A stretch of 64,000 nt of DNA from Pseudogemmobacter sp044142105. Its GTDB lineage: Bacteria; Pseudomonadota; Alphaproteobacteria; Rhodobacterales; Rhodobacteraceae. Position 1 is the first letter of the stretch; each line of letters opens with the position of its first letter. Where the stretch lies: the NCBI RefSeq assembly GCF_044142105.1, contig NZ_JBGTYM010000001.1, forward strand, positions 620,001 to 684,000, read 5' to 3'. Both the position numbers and the translations under genes were made by a program. The notes under the pieces were generated by a model. It had not been told where the DNA came from, ran no database searches, and was given only the letters and a program-made list of their open reading frames with translations. Positions 8,089 through 16,681 of the stretch are shown in pieces.

Positions 8089-10365
8089 ATGACAGCACTG
8101 GATCGCACACTTAGACGGGATGTCTGGGTCAGGTTCTCGCGCCTGCGCCGCCAGCGGCGGGTGCAGACCGCGACGACGCTGGGCCTTGTTTTCCTGGGTC
8201 CGGTTCTGGTTGTGGCAACCTTCCTTGCGCTTGGTCCCCTTGCGCAAGGCGCGACCTCGCCGCTGTTGCGGCTGATCCTGCTGGCCGACCTGGTCTATGT
8301 GCTTTTGATCGCGGCGCTGGTGCTGGCACGCGTGGCGCGGATGGTGGCGGACCGGCGCAGCCAGTCGGCCGGATCGCGCCTGCACCTGCGCCTGTCGGGG
8401 GTTTTTGCCGGCGTTGCGCTCGTGCCGACCGTGCTGGTCGCGGTCTTCGCGGTCCTGTCGGTCAATCTCGGGCTTGAGGGCTGGTTCTCGGACCGGGTAC
8501 GCTCGGTCGTTGGATCGTCGCTGGCGGCGGCACAGGCCTATGAGGATGAGCAGCGCCATGATCTGACCGAAGATGCGCAGGCGCTTGCCGCCTATCTGAA
8601 CCTTGCTAAGCAGAAGACCTTCTTCCTGCGCGATGATCAGTTGCGTCCCCTGTTGAGCCAGGGCCAGGAGGTCATTCAGCGCGGCTTGAAAGAGGCCTAT
8701 CTGGTCGATGGCACCGGAACGCTGAAAACCCGGGGCGACCGATCCTATCTGTTCGGTTTCGAAGCCGTACCGCCCGCCGAACTGGAAAAGGCCCGGGACG
8801 GCGGGGTGGTGCTGATCGAGGATTGGGACAATAACGAGTTCCGCGCCTTGGTCTATCTTGAGGCCTTCGCCGACCGCTATCTCTATGTCAGCCGCACGGT
8901 GGATGGCTCGATCCTGTCGCTGCTCGACGAGACGCAGCAGACCGTCCAGCTTTACAATCAGCTCGAATCCGAGCGCGGGCGGCTTTTGCTGAATTTCGGC
9001 CTGATTTACCTGGGCTTCGCGATCATTCTTATCCTTGCGGCGATCTGGCTGGGCCTGTGGTTCGCCGAGCGCCTGTCGCGGCCTGTCGGGCGGTTGGCGG
9101 GCGCGGCGCAGCTTGTGGGCGGCGGTGATCTGGATGTGCAGGTGCCCGAGGAAGAGGGCGACGACGAGATCGCCATGATGGGCCGCCTGTTCAACCAGAT
9201 GACCCGCCAGCTCAAGGGCCAGCGCGAGGCGTTGATGGACAGCCACCGCCAGACCGAGCGGCGGCGGCGGCTGTTTGATTCCGTGCTGTCGAACGTCACG
9301 GCAGGGGTGATCGGCCTGGATGCGACGGGGCAGGTCGATTTCGTCAACCGGGCGGCGATGCGCCTGCTGGATGTGCAAGGCGATCCGCATGGCCAGGGAC
9401 TGGACGCCGTCGTTCCGGAATTCGCCGGACTTTTCCAGAACCTGCGAACCGATGGCGACATGGCGGCGCAAGACGAGGTGCGGCTGACACGGCGCGGGCG
9501 GCTGGAAAGCCTGCTGGTGCGGATGAGCGTGCGGCGCAGCGAGGATGGCCGTCTGGAAGGGTATGTGGTCGCCTTTGATGACGTGACCGATCTGGTTACC
9601 GCGCAGCGCATGGCGGCCTGGGGCGATGTGGCCCGGCGCATCGCGCATGAGATCAAGAACCCGCTCACGCCCATCGCGCTTTCGGCGGAACGGGTGAAGC
9701 GCAAGTTCCGTGGCGAAGTGCGGGAACCGGCCGAGCTGGAAGCTCTGACCGATGTGATCGTGCGGCAAACCAACGATTTGCGTCGCATCGTCGATGAGTT
9801 CTCGAAATTCGCCCGGATGCCCGAACCCGACCGCCGCGAGGCCGATCTGGTGACGATCCTGCGCGATGCGGTGACCTTGCAAAAGGCCGGTCAACCCGGC
9901 GTGACCTTTGCGACCGACATCCCCGACACGCCGGTGATGATGGATCTGGATGCGTCGATGATCGGCCAGGCCCTGACCAACCTGATCAAGAATGCCGGGG
10001 AGGCGATTGAATCGCTTCAGGAAAAAGGCGCGCCGGACGGTCTGGTACCGGAAATCCGCATCGCTCTGGTCGTGCAGGATGGCGAAAGCCTGATCACCAT
10101 CGCCGACAATGGCATCGGCCTGCCGCCCGACCGCGCACGGCTGTTCGAACCCTATGTGACGACGCGGGCCAAGGGCACCGGACTGGGCCTGCCCATCGTC
10201 AAGAAGATCATCGAGGAACATGGCGGAACGCTGGCGCTCATGGATGCGCCGGTCTTCGCCGGGAACGCCCATACGGGCGCGATGGCTGAAATCCGCCTGC
10301 CGCGGTTGGCCAAGCGCCGGATGGGCCGCAATATGGGGGCACAGCCCCAGGGGAGTGAGTCATGA
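8089..10365 (+). CDS. ntrY: membrane sensor histidine kinase NtrY
   Basis: NtrY pairs with NtrX and is linked to nitrogen and redox/oxygen control in alphaproteobacteria. The 758-residue protein has two N-terminal helices (~residues 27-75), a third (~95-120), a periplasmic region, a fourth helix (~300-325), a HAMP domain (ERLSRPVGRLAGAAQ), a PAS domain (~400-510), phosphoacceptor H520 in RIAHEIKNPLTP, and an ATPase domain with NLIKNAGEA and GTGLGLPIV. I start at ATG 8089 (MTALDRTLRRD), where homology seems to begin. An in-frame GTG at 8041 would add 16 residues and cannot be excluded. Confidence 0.94.
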   Translation: MTALDRTLRRDVWVRFSRLRRQRRVQTATTLGLVFLGPVLVVATFLALGPLAQGATSPLLRLILLADLVYVLLIAALVLARVARMVADRRSQSAGSRLHLRLSGVFAGVALVPTVLVAVFAVLSVNLGLEGWFSDRVRSVVGSSLAAAQAYEDEQRHDLTEDAQALAAYLNLAKQKTFFLRDDQLRPLLSQGQEVIQRGLKEAYLVDGTGTLKTRGDRSYLFGFEAVPPAELEKARDGGVVLIEDWDNNEFRALVYLEAFADRYLYVSRTVDGSILSLLDETQQTVQLYNQLESERGRLLLNFGLIYLGFAIILILAAIWLGLWFAERLSRPVGRLAGAAQLVGGGDLDVQVPEEEGDDEIAMMGRLFNQMTRQLKGQREALMDSHRQTERRRRLFDSVLSNVTAGVIGLDATGQVDFVNRAAMRLLDVQGDPHGQGLDAVVPEFAGLFQNLRTDGDMAAQDEVRLTRRGRLESLLVRMSVRRSEDGRLEGYVVAFDDVTDLVTAQRMAAWGDVARRIAHEIKNPLTPIALSAERVKRKFRGEVREPAELEALTDVIVRQTNDLRRIVDEFSKFARMPEPDRREADLVTILRDAVTLQKAGQPGVTFATDIPDTPVMMDLDASMIGQALTNLIKNAGEAIESLQEKGAPDGLVPEIRIALVVQDGESLITIADNGIGLPPDRARLFEPYVTTRAKGTGLGLPIVKKIIEEHGGTLALMDAPVFAGNAHTGAMAEIRLPRLAKRRMGRNMGAQPQGSES

Positions 10366-11774
10366 GCATCCTGATCGTAGATGACGAGAAAGACATTCGC
10401 GAACTGATCGGGGATATTCTGAAGGACGAAGGCTATGTCGTTCGCCTGGCGGGAAATTCCGACGATTGCATGGCCGAGGTCAATGCCGATCCTCCGGCGC
10501 TGATGATCCTTGATATCTGGCTCAAGGACAGCCGGATGGACGGGATCGACATCCTCAAGGCCACCAAGCGCGACAACCCGGACATTCCGATCATCATCAT
10601 CTCGGGCCATGGCAATATCGAGATCGCCGTCGCGGCGATCAAACAAGGCGCCTATGACTTCATCGAAAAACCCTTCAACATCGACCAGCTTACGGTCGTG
10701 GTCAGCCGGGCGATGGAGACCAGCCGCCTGCGCCGCGAGAACCACGAGCTGCGCCGCCGCGATGTGACCCAGACCGAGATGATCGGTTCAAGTCCGGCCT
10801 TCAAGGCCCTGAAATCGCAACTCGACAAGGTGACCAAGTCGAATGGGCGCGTGATGCTGACCGGGCAGCCCGGATCGGGCAAAGAAATGGCCGCGCGCTT
10901 CATCCATGCCAATTCCAACCGGTCGGGCGCGGCTTTCGTCACCGTTTCTTCGGCCTCGATCGAGCCGGAGCGGATGGAAGAGGTGCTGTTCGGCCGCGAG
11001 ACAAGCGAGCGCGGGGTCGAGCCCGGGCTGCTGGAACAGGCGCATGGCGGTGTGGTTTATTTCGACGAAGTGGCCGATATGCCGTTGGGAACGCAATCGA
11101 AAATTCTTCGCGTCCTGACCGAACAGCAATTCACCCGCGCCGGTGGCACCGACAAGGTGCGGGTCGATCTGCGGGTGATTTCCTCGACGACACGCGACCT
11201 TGCGGCCGAGATTCGCGCCGGGCGGTTCCGGCAGGAATTGTTCGACCGGCTGAACGTGGTGCCGATCGCCGTCCCGGCCCTGTCGGACCGGCGTGACGAC
11301 ATTCCAGAACTGGCGCGGCATTTCGTCGACTGGTTCCATCGCAGTCAGGGCCTTCCGGCGCGCGATTTTTCGTCCGAGGCCGAGGCAATGTTGCAGACAA
11401 TGCCCTGGCCCGGCAATGTGCGCCAGTTGCGAAACGTGATCGAACGCGTTCTGATTCTTGGAGAATCCGGTGGCGTCATCGATGCGCGCGAATTGCCCAG
11501 CAGCGAGGCCCAGCCCATTGCGGGCGATGGCATGGTGCTGGGCGGCATGGTCGCGACCCTGCCGCTGCGCGAAGCGCGGGAATTGTTCGAACGCGAATAT
11601 CTGCTGACCCAGATCAACCGCTTCGGTGGCAATATCAGCCGCACGGCGAATTTCGTCGGCATGGAACGCAGTGCTCTGCATCGCAAGCTCAAGTCGCTGG
11701 GGGTGGTGACGACCAGCAAGGCCGGCGGACGCAGCGCCCATTTCGAGGACGAGGACGAAGAGACCGACGCCTGA
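10362..11774 (+). CDS. ntrX: response regulator NtrX, degenerate sigma-54 interaction loop
   Basis: The 470-residue partner of NtrY: receiver with D51 (MILDIWLKDSRMDG) and K103, AAA+ domain with Walker A GQPGSGKE (168-175) and Walker B VVYFDE (231-236), and a Fis-type HTH (GGNISRTANFVGMERSALHRKL). At the place of GAFTGA the sequence reads LFGRETSERGVEPG, so the sigma-54 contact loop is replaced, as is known for NtrX proteins. The ATG overlaps the ntrY stop (ATGA), indicating coupled synthesis of the pair. Confidence 0.96.
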   Translation: MSILIVDDEKDIRELIGDILKDEGYVVRLAGNSDDCMAEVNADPPALMILDIWLKDSRMDGIDILKATKRDNPDIPIIIISGHGNIEIAVAAIKQGAYDFIEKPFNIDQLTVVVSRAMETSRLRRENHELRRRDVTQTEMIGSSPAFKALKSQLDKVTKSNGRVMLTGQPGSGKEMAARFIHANSNRSGAAFVTVSSASIEPERMEEVLFGRETSERGVEPGLLEQAHGGVVYFDEVADMPLGTQSKILRVLTEQQFTRAGGTDKVRVDLRVISSTTRDLAAEIRAGRFRQELFDRLNVVPIAVPALSDRRDDIPELARHFVDWFHRSQGLPARDFSSEAEAMLQTMPWPGNVRQLRNVIERVLILGESGGVIDARELPSSEAQPIAGDGMVLGGMVATLPLREARELFEREYLLTQINRFGGNISRTANFVGMERSALHRKLKSLGVVTTSKAGGRSAHFEDEDEETDA

Positions 11775-11845
11775 CCCGCGGTTTGACCCCGGGCGGGCGA
11801 TCTGCGAAACAGGCGCAACGGTAACGCCGCGAGGGAAGGTCAGCC

Positions 11846-13222
11846 ATGAAAGTCATCATCTGCGGCGCGGGGCAGGTGGGCTGGCAGATCGCCCGCCACC
11901 TTTCGGGCGAACGCAATGACGTGACCGTGGTCGATGTGAACAGCGACCTTGTTCGCCGGGCCACGGAAACGCTGGATGTGCAGGGGGTTGTGGGCTTCGC
12001 CAGCCATCCCGACGTGCTGGAGCGCGCAGGTGCGCGCGATGCCGACATGATCATCGCCGCCACCCATTCCGACGAAGTGAACATGGTCTGCTGCCAGATA
12101 GCCCAGGCCGCCTTCAACGTCACCCGCAAGATCGCGCGCATCCGCAACCAAAGCTATCTCGAGACCGCCTATTCCGACCTCTACAATCTCGACCGGCTGG
12201 CCATCGATGTGGTGATCAGCCCCGAACGCGAAGTGGCCGAGGCGGCGCTGCAGCGGCTTGCCGCACCCTCGACCTTCGACACCGAGGTCTTCATGGGCGG
12301 GCGGGCGCAGCTTCTGGGCCTGCATCTCGAGGCGGATTGCCCGGTCCTGAACACGCCGCTGCGCCAGCTGAACGACCTGTTTCCGACGTTGCGGGCCATC
12401 GTCGTGGGCATGCGGCGCGGCGGGCGGCTGATCGCGCCGGAAGCGAATGACCAGTTGCTCGAAGAGGATGATATCTACGTCTTCACCCATTCGGAAGACG
12501 TGAACCGTTGCCTGGAAATCTTTGGCAAGAAGAACAAAAAGCAGGAACGCGTCGTGATTGTCGGTGGCGGCAATGTCGGACTGGGCGTTGCCCGCGCGCT
12601 TGAGGCGCGCACTGACCGCATCCGCGCCAAGGTGATCGAGAAGGACCGCGAAACCGCCGAACGCGCGGCGGATGGGCTGGAGCGGACCATCGTGCTGAAC
12701 GGCGATGGCATGGATATGGAACTTCTGCTGGAAGCCGCCGTCGACCGGGCCGACGCCATCCTGGCCGTGACCGATGACGACAAGACCAACCTTCTCGTCT
12801 CGGTCCGCGCCAAACAGGCGGGCTGCCAGATGGCGATCACTCTGGTCAACGATCCGACGCTGGCGCCACTGATGGCGCCCCTGGATATCGACGCCTATAT
12901 CAATCCGCGCGCCACCACCGTCTCGTCGATCCTGCGCCATATCCGCCATGGCCGGGTGCGCGGCGTCTATTCGATCGGCGATGCCGAGGCCGAGATGATC
13001 GAGGCGCAGGTCATGTCGACCTCGCCCATCGCCGGGCGGCTGATCCGTGACATCGAATTTCCCGAAGGCGTGCTGGTCGGCGCGGTGATGAAGGGCGAGC
13101 GGGTAATGAAACCCATGGGCGATCTGCGCATCGAGGCGGGCGATGTGGTCGCGATGTTCGCGATGACCAAGGATGTGCCCGAGGTCGAGCGCCTGCTTCA
13201 AGTCTCGATCGACTTCTTCTAG
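11846..13222 (+). CDS. trkA: Trk system potassium transport regulator TrkA
   Basis: The cytoplasmic NAD(H)-binding gating subunit of the Trk potassium importer, 458 residues with the usual duplicated layout: RCK-N (CGAGQVGWQIA at the N-terminus), RCK-C, then a second RCK-N (VVIVGGGNVGLGVA, ~residue 232) and RCK-C. AGGTCAGCC precedes the ATG. trkH follows after 14 bases, so channel and gate are co-transcribed downstream of ntrX. The ntr-trk adjacency is a Rhodobacterales and wider alphaproteobacterial arrangement. Confidence 0.96.
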   Translation: MKVIICGAGQVGWQIARHLSGERNDVTVVDVNSDLVRRATETLDVQGVVGFASHPDVLERAGARDADMIIAATHSDEVNMVCCQIAQAAFNVTRKIARIRNQSYLETAYSDLYNLDRLAIDVVISPEREVAEAALQRLAAPSTFDTEVFMGGRAQLLGLHLEADCPVLNTPLRQLNDLFPTLRAIVVGMRRGGRLIAPEANDQLLEEDDIYVFTHSEDVNRCLEIFGKKNKKQERVVIVGGGNVGLGVARALEARTDRIRAKVIEKDRETAERAADGLERTIVLNGDGMDMELLLEAAVDRADAILAVTDDDKTNLLVSVRAKQAGCQMAITLVNDPTLAPLMAPLDIDAYINPRATTVSSILRHIRHGRVRGVYSIGDAEAEMIEAQVMSTSPIAGRLIRDIEFPEGVLVGAVMKGERVMKPMGDLRIEAGDVVAMFAMTKDVPEVERLLQVSIDFF

Positions 13223-13236
13223 GGGGCGGGCGGCGA

Positions 13237-14778
13237 ATGGCGCAGCCGGGCGTGGCATCTGCGGGATTCGGACGGCTGGCAGAGTTTCCGCTGCTGGTTG
13301 TGCTGCTGGGCACTGTCGGTCTGGCCTGCTGGCTGCCCGCCGGTCATGCCGTGATCCTGGGCCATCATCGGGTCGCACAGAGTTTCTTCTATTCCGGCCT
13401 TGTCCTCACGACCCTTGCGATCATGCTGGCCATAGCCACGCGCCACACCCGGCCCCGCTATGGCGCGCAGGGCCAGCTTGCGGCGCTCGTCGGGGCCTAT
13501 CTTGTCCTGCCCCTGGCCATGGCGCTGCCCATGGTGCTCGCGATCCGCGACACCAGCCTATCGAATGCCTGGTTCGAGATGCTGTCCTGCTTCACCACCA
13601 CCGGCGCCAGCCTCTATGAGCCGGGGCGGCTGTCGCCCTCGATCCATCTCTGGCGGGCGCTGTGCGGCTGGTTCGGCGGCTTCTTCATCCTGCTTTGCGC
13701 CTATGCAGTTCTGGGGCCGTTGAATCTGGGCGGGGCCGAGGTGATTTCGGGCCGCGTGCCAGGCCGGGGCGAGGGCGCTGTGCAGATCACGCGTCTGGCA
13801 GATCCGGCGCAGCGGCTGGCGCGGCATACCGGAACGATCCTGCCGGTCTATGCGGGGCTGACACTGCTGCTGTGGCTCGGTCTGCTGATTGCCGGCGAAG
13901 ACGGGCTTCTGGCCCTGACCCATGCCATGGGCACGATCTCGACCAGCGGGATCACCGCCGGCGTCGGTCTGTCCGTGACCGGTTCGGGTTGGACGGGCGA
14001 GCTGCTTCTTTTCGTCTTCCTGATCTTTGGCGTCACACGCCGGACCATGCCCGTGCGCGGGCCGCATGAAAGCCGGCAAAAGATCTGGCAAGACCCGGAA
14101 TTGCGCCTGGCGCTGGTGCTGGTGACGCTGGTCGTGGTGGTCCTCTTGCTGCGCCATGCCCTGTCGGACGCCGACGGAACCGAGCTTGCCAGCCTCCGCG
14201 GCTTCTTCAGGGCCTTCTGGGGCGCGATGTTCACCTCTTTGTCCTTCCTGACCACGACGGGATATGAAAGCGCCTATTGGTCTTCGGCGCGCGACTGGTC
14301 GGGCCTGGGTGCGCCCGGGCTGGTTCTGCTAGCGCTGGCCATCGTGGGCGGCGGCGTGGCGACAACGGCGGGCGGCGTCAAGCTGTTGCGGGTCTATGCC
14401 CTGTTCCGCCATGGCCAGCGCGAGCTGGAACGGATCATCCACCCCAGCTCGGTCGGCGGCCGCGGCGCCGAAGAGCGGCGCCTGCGCCATGAGGGCGCCT
14501 ATCAAGCCTGGGTCTTCTTCATGCTTTTCGCGATTTCCATCGCCCTGGTGATGGCGGCACTGACGGTGGCCGGGCTGGCTTTCGAAACCGCTCTGGTCCT
14601 GGGAATCGCCGCGCTGACCACGACGGGGCCCCTGGCCGGCGTGGCCTCTCTGGACCCGATCCTGTATGCCGGGCTGACCGATCCGGTGAAGTTCATCCTT
14701 GGCGCGGCGATGATCCTGGGGCGGCTGGAGACGCTGGCACTGATCGCGCTTCTCGCACCGGGGGGCTGGCGGAGATAG
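13237..14778 (+). CDS. trkH: Trk system potassium channel subunit TrkH
   Basis: The membrane pore of the Trk potassium importer, 513 residues with about ten hydrophobic helices. The repeated selectivity-filter strings are visible: SCFTTTGASL, STSGITAG, FLTTTGYESA and LTTTGPLAG, one per MPM repeat. The second repeat lacks the threonine triplet, as is common. The gene follows trkA closely. The next gene, hfq, is 196 bases away and likely has its own promoter. Confidence 0.95.
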   Translation: MAQPGVASAGFGRLAEFPLLVVLLGTVGLACWLPAGHAVILGHHRVAQSFFYSGLVLTTLAIMLAIATRHTRPRYGAQGQLAALVGAYLVLPLAMALPMVLAIRDTSLSNAWFEMLSCFTTTGASLYEPGRLSPSIHLWRALCGWFGGFFILLCAYAVLGPLNLGGAEVISGRVPGRGEGAVQITRLADPAQRLARHTGTILPVYAGLTLLLWLGLLIAGEDGLLALTHAMGTISTSGITAGVGLSVTGSGWTGELLLFVFLIFGVTRRTMPVRGPHESRQKIWQDPELRLALVLVTLVVVVLLLRHALSDADGTELASLRGFFRAFWGAMFTSLSFLTTTGYESAYWSSARDWSGLGAPGLVLLALAIVGGGVATTAGGVKLLRVYALFRHGQRELERIIHPSSVGGRGAEERRLRHEGAYQAWVFFMLFAISIALVMAALTVAGLAFETALVLGIAALTTTGPLAGVASLDPILYAGLTDPVKFILGAAMILGRLETLALIALLAPGGWRR

Positions 14779-14974
14779 AAGCGACACAGCAGGCAAGACG
14801 CTCTGCACCTCTGTTGCTCTTTTGGTCTGGTAACTGCGCGAATCCCGAATAATATTGCGCTGTCGCGGCGAAAAGCAGCGCAGGGACAGTACGACCGTTC
14901 ACCATCCGAAGACGACCACGATCCGATCAATGACAGGCCGCGGTCAACGCGGCTAAGCGCAAGGCAAAACAACA

Positions 14975-15208
14975 ATGGCTGGCGACAAGCAAAACCTCCA
15001 GGACGCGTTTCTGAACCACGTCCGCAAAGCCAAGGTTCCGGTGACCATCTTCCTGATCAACGGTGTCAAGCTTCAGGGTGTTATCACCTGGTTCGACAAT
15101 TTTTGCGTGCTACTGCGCCGCGATGGCCAGTCGCAGCTGGTCTACAAGCATGCCATCTCGACCATCATGCCCGGCGCCCCGATCAACCTCTATGAAGGCG
15201 AAGACTGA
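14975..15208 (+). CDS. hfq: RNA chaperone Hfq
   Basis: Hfq forms a hexameric ring that pairs small RNAs with mRNAs. The 77-residue protein is the short alphaproteobacterial form. It shows Sm1 (VTIFLINGVKLQGVITWFDN) and Sm2 (YKHAISTIMPG), with the N-terminal DKQNLQDAFLNHVRK surface. An A/T-rich stretch with TAATAT at 14850-14855 in the upstream gap could be a -10 element, but no good -35 accompanies it. Its 3' end carries a GAAGG at 15194-15198 that appears to serve as the ribosome binding site of hflX. Confidence 0.97.
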   Translation: MAGDKQNLQDAFLNHVRKAKVPVTIFLINGVKLQGVITWFDNFCVLLRRDGQSQLVYKHAISTIMPGAPINLYEGED

Positions 15209-16563
15209 TTTCCGATCTGCCTGACGACGCGGAAGGCGACGAGGACCTGCCGTTCCCGCACGAGGACGGTCGCTGGCAGGTCACGGCGCCAAAGCCGACG
15301 CGTGCCATCGTCCTGCATCCCGATACCCGCGCCCGGCAGACCCGCCGCCTGCCCGAACACGGGCTGGCCGAAGCCGTATCGCTGGCCGATGCCTTGCCGG
15401 GGCTTGAGGTTCTGTGGGCCGAGGTTGTCCGACTGCCGCGGGTGCATCCGGGGATGCTGTTCGGCTCGGGCAAGGTCGAGGAGCTGGCGGCACGCATCAA
15501 GGCTGACGAGGTCGAACTGGTGCTGGTGGACGGGCAGGTCAGCCCGGTGCAGCAGCGCAATCTGGAAAAGGAATGGGGCGTCAAGCTTCTGGACCGCACC
15601 AGCCTGATCCTTGAGATCTTCGCAGACCGCGCCCGTACCAAGGAAGGTGTCTTGCAGGTGGAGTTGGCAGCGCTGAGCTATCAGCGCTCGCGCCTCGTGC
15701 GCGCCTGGACCCACCTGGAACGCCAGCGCGGCGGCTTCGGCTTTGTCGGCGGCCCGGGCGAGACCCAGATCGAGGCCGACCGCCGCGCCATCGACGATCA
15801 GGTCATCCGCCTTAAGAGACGGCTGGAACGTGTAGTCAGGTCACGCGAATTGCAGCGGGCGGCGCGGGCGAAGGTGCCGTTTCCGATCGTGGCCCTGGTC
15901 GGCTATACCAATGCGGGCAAATCGACGCTTTTCAACCGTATCACTGGGGCCGAGGTTCTGGCCAAGGACATGCTCTTCGCCACGCTCGATCCGACCATGC
16001 GCGGGGTCGAGCTGCCTTCGGAACATGGCGGAACCGGGCGAAAGGTGATCCTCTCGGACACGGTGGGCTTCATCTCGGGCCTGCCGACCCAGCTAGTCGC
16101 CGCCTTCCGCGCCACGCTGGAAGAGGTTCTGTCCGCCGATCTGATCTGCCATGTCCGCGACATCAGCCATCCCGAAACCGCCGAACAGGCGGCCGATGTG
16201 GCCGAAATCCTGACAAGCCTGGGGGTTTCTGCCGCGACGCCGCAGATCGAGGTCTGGAACAAGCTGGATCTGATGGATGCGGTGGGGCGCGAGGCGCTGC
16301 TGGTTCAGGCCGCGCAGCGGCCCGAAGTGATGCCGGTTTCCGCCCTGACCGGCGAAGGCCTGCCTGCGCTGCTCGCGCGGATCGCGGATCTTCTGGACGA
16401 GGAACGCCGCGACGAGGTGATCGAATTGGGCTTTCAGGATGGCCGCAAGCGCGCCTGGTTGCACGAGCAGGGCGTAGTGGTGGCCGAAGAGACCGGAGAG
16501 GCGGGCTGGCGGCTGCAACTGCGCTGGACGGCGCGGCAGGCCGAGCGGTTCCAGCGGTTTTGA
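15208..16563 (+). CDS. hflX: GTPase HflX (non-AUG start, position uncertain)
   Basis: HflX is a ribosome-associated GTPase that splits stalled 70S ribosomes. Visible are the N-terminal HflX domain (VHPGMLFGSGKVEEL; LLDRTSLILEIFADRA), the GFGFVGGPGETQIE linker, then the G domain with Walker A GYTNAGKST, DTVGFI and NKLD. The first ATG/GTG/TTG in frame is TTG at 15394, but family-like sequence (TRAIVLHPDTRARQTRRLPE) lies upstream of it. The frame opens at 15196 and offers only CTG (15205) and ATT (15208) near the hfq stop, 6 and 9 bases after GAAGG. I place the start at 15208. The gene identity is sure, the start is not. Confidence 0.88.
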   Translation: MSDLPDDAEGDEDLPFPHEDGRWQVTAPKPTRAIVLHPDTRARQTRRLPEHGLAEAVSLADALPGLEVLWAEVVRLPRVHPGMLFGSGKVEELAARIKADEVELVLVDGQVSPVQQRNLEKEWGVKLLDRTSLILEIFADRARTKEGVLQVELAALSYQRSRLVRAWTHLERQRGGFGFVGGPGETQIEADRRAIDDQVIRLKRRLERVVRSRELQRAARAKVPFPIVALVGYTNAGKSTLFNRITGAEVLAKDMLFATLDPTMRGVELPSEHGGTGRKVILSDTVGFISGLPTQLVAAFRATLEEVLSADLICHVRDISHPETAEQAADVAEILTSLGVSAATPQIEVWNKLDLMDAVGREALLVQAAQRPEVMPVSALTGEGLPALLARIADLLDEERRDEVIELGFQDGRKRAWLHEQGVVVAEETGEAGWRLQLRWTARQAERFQRF

Positions 16564-16681
16564 GCGCTTAACCGGATCGCAAGTCTCGCCTGCCAGGCCA
16601 AGTCGCGCGCAGCCTTGGGACACATGCAGCACTTCGTCTTTTAGTCTGCTCCGCGCTTTGGATCGTGCGGACGATGCCCGC

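Noticed and set aside
8035..10272. A 745-codon open frame on the reverse strand opposite ntrY
   Set aside because: It lacks any recognisable domain, is rich in His/Arg/Gln as expected for the complement of a GC-rich gene, and ntrY on the other strand has all histidine-kinase motifs.
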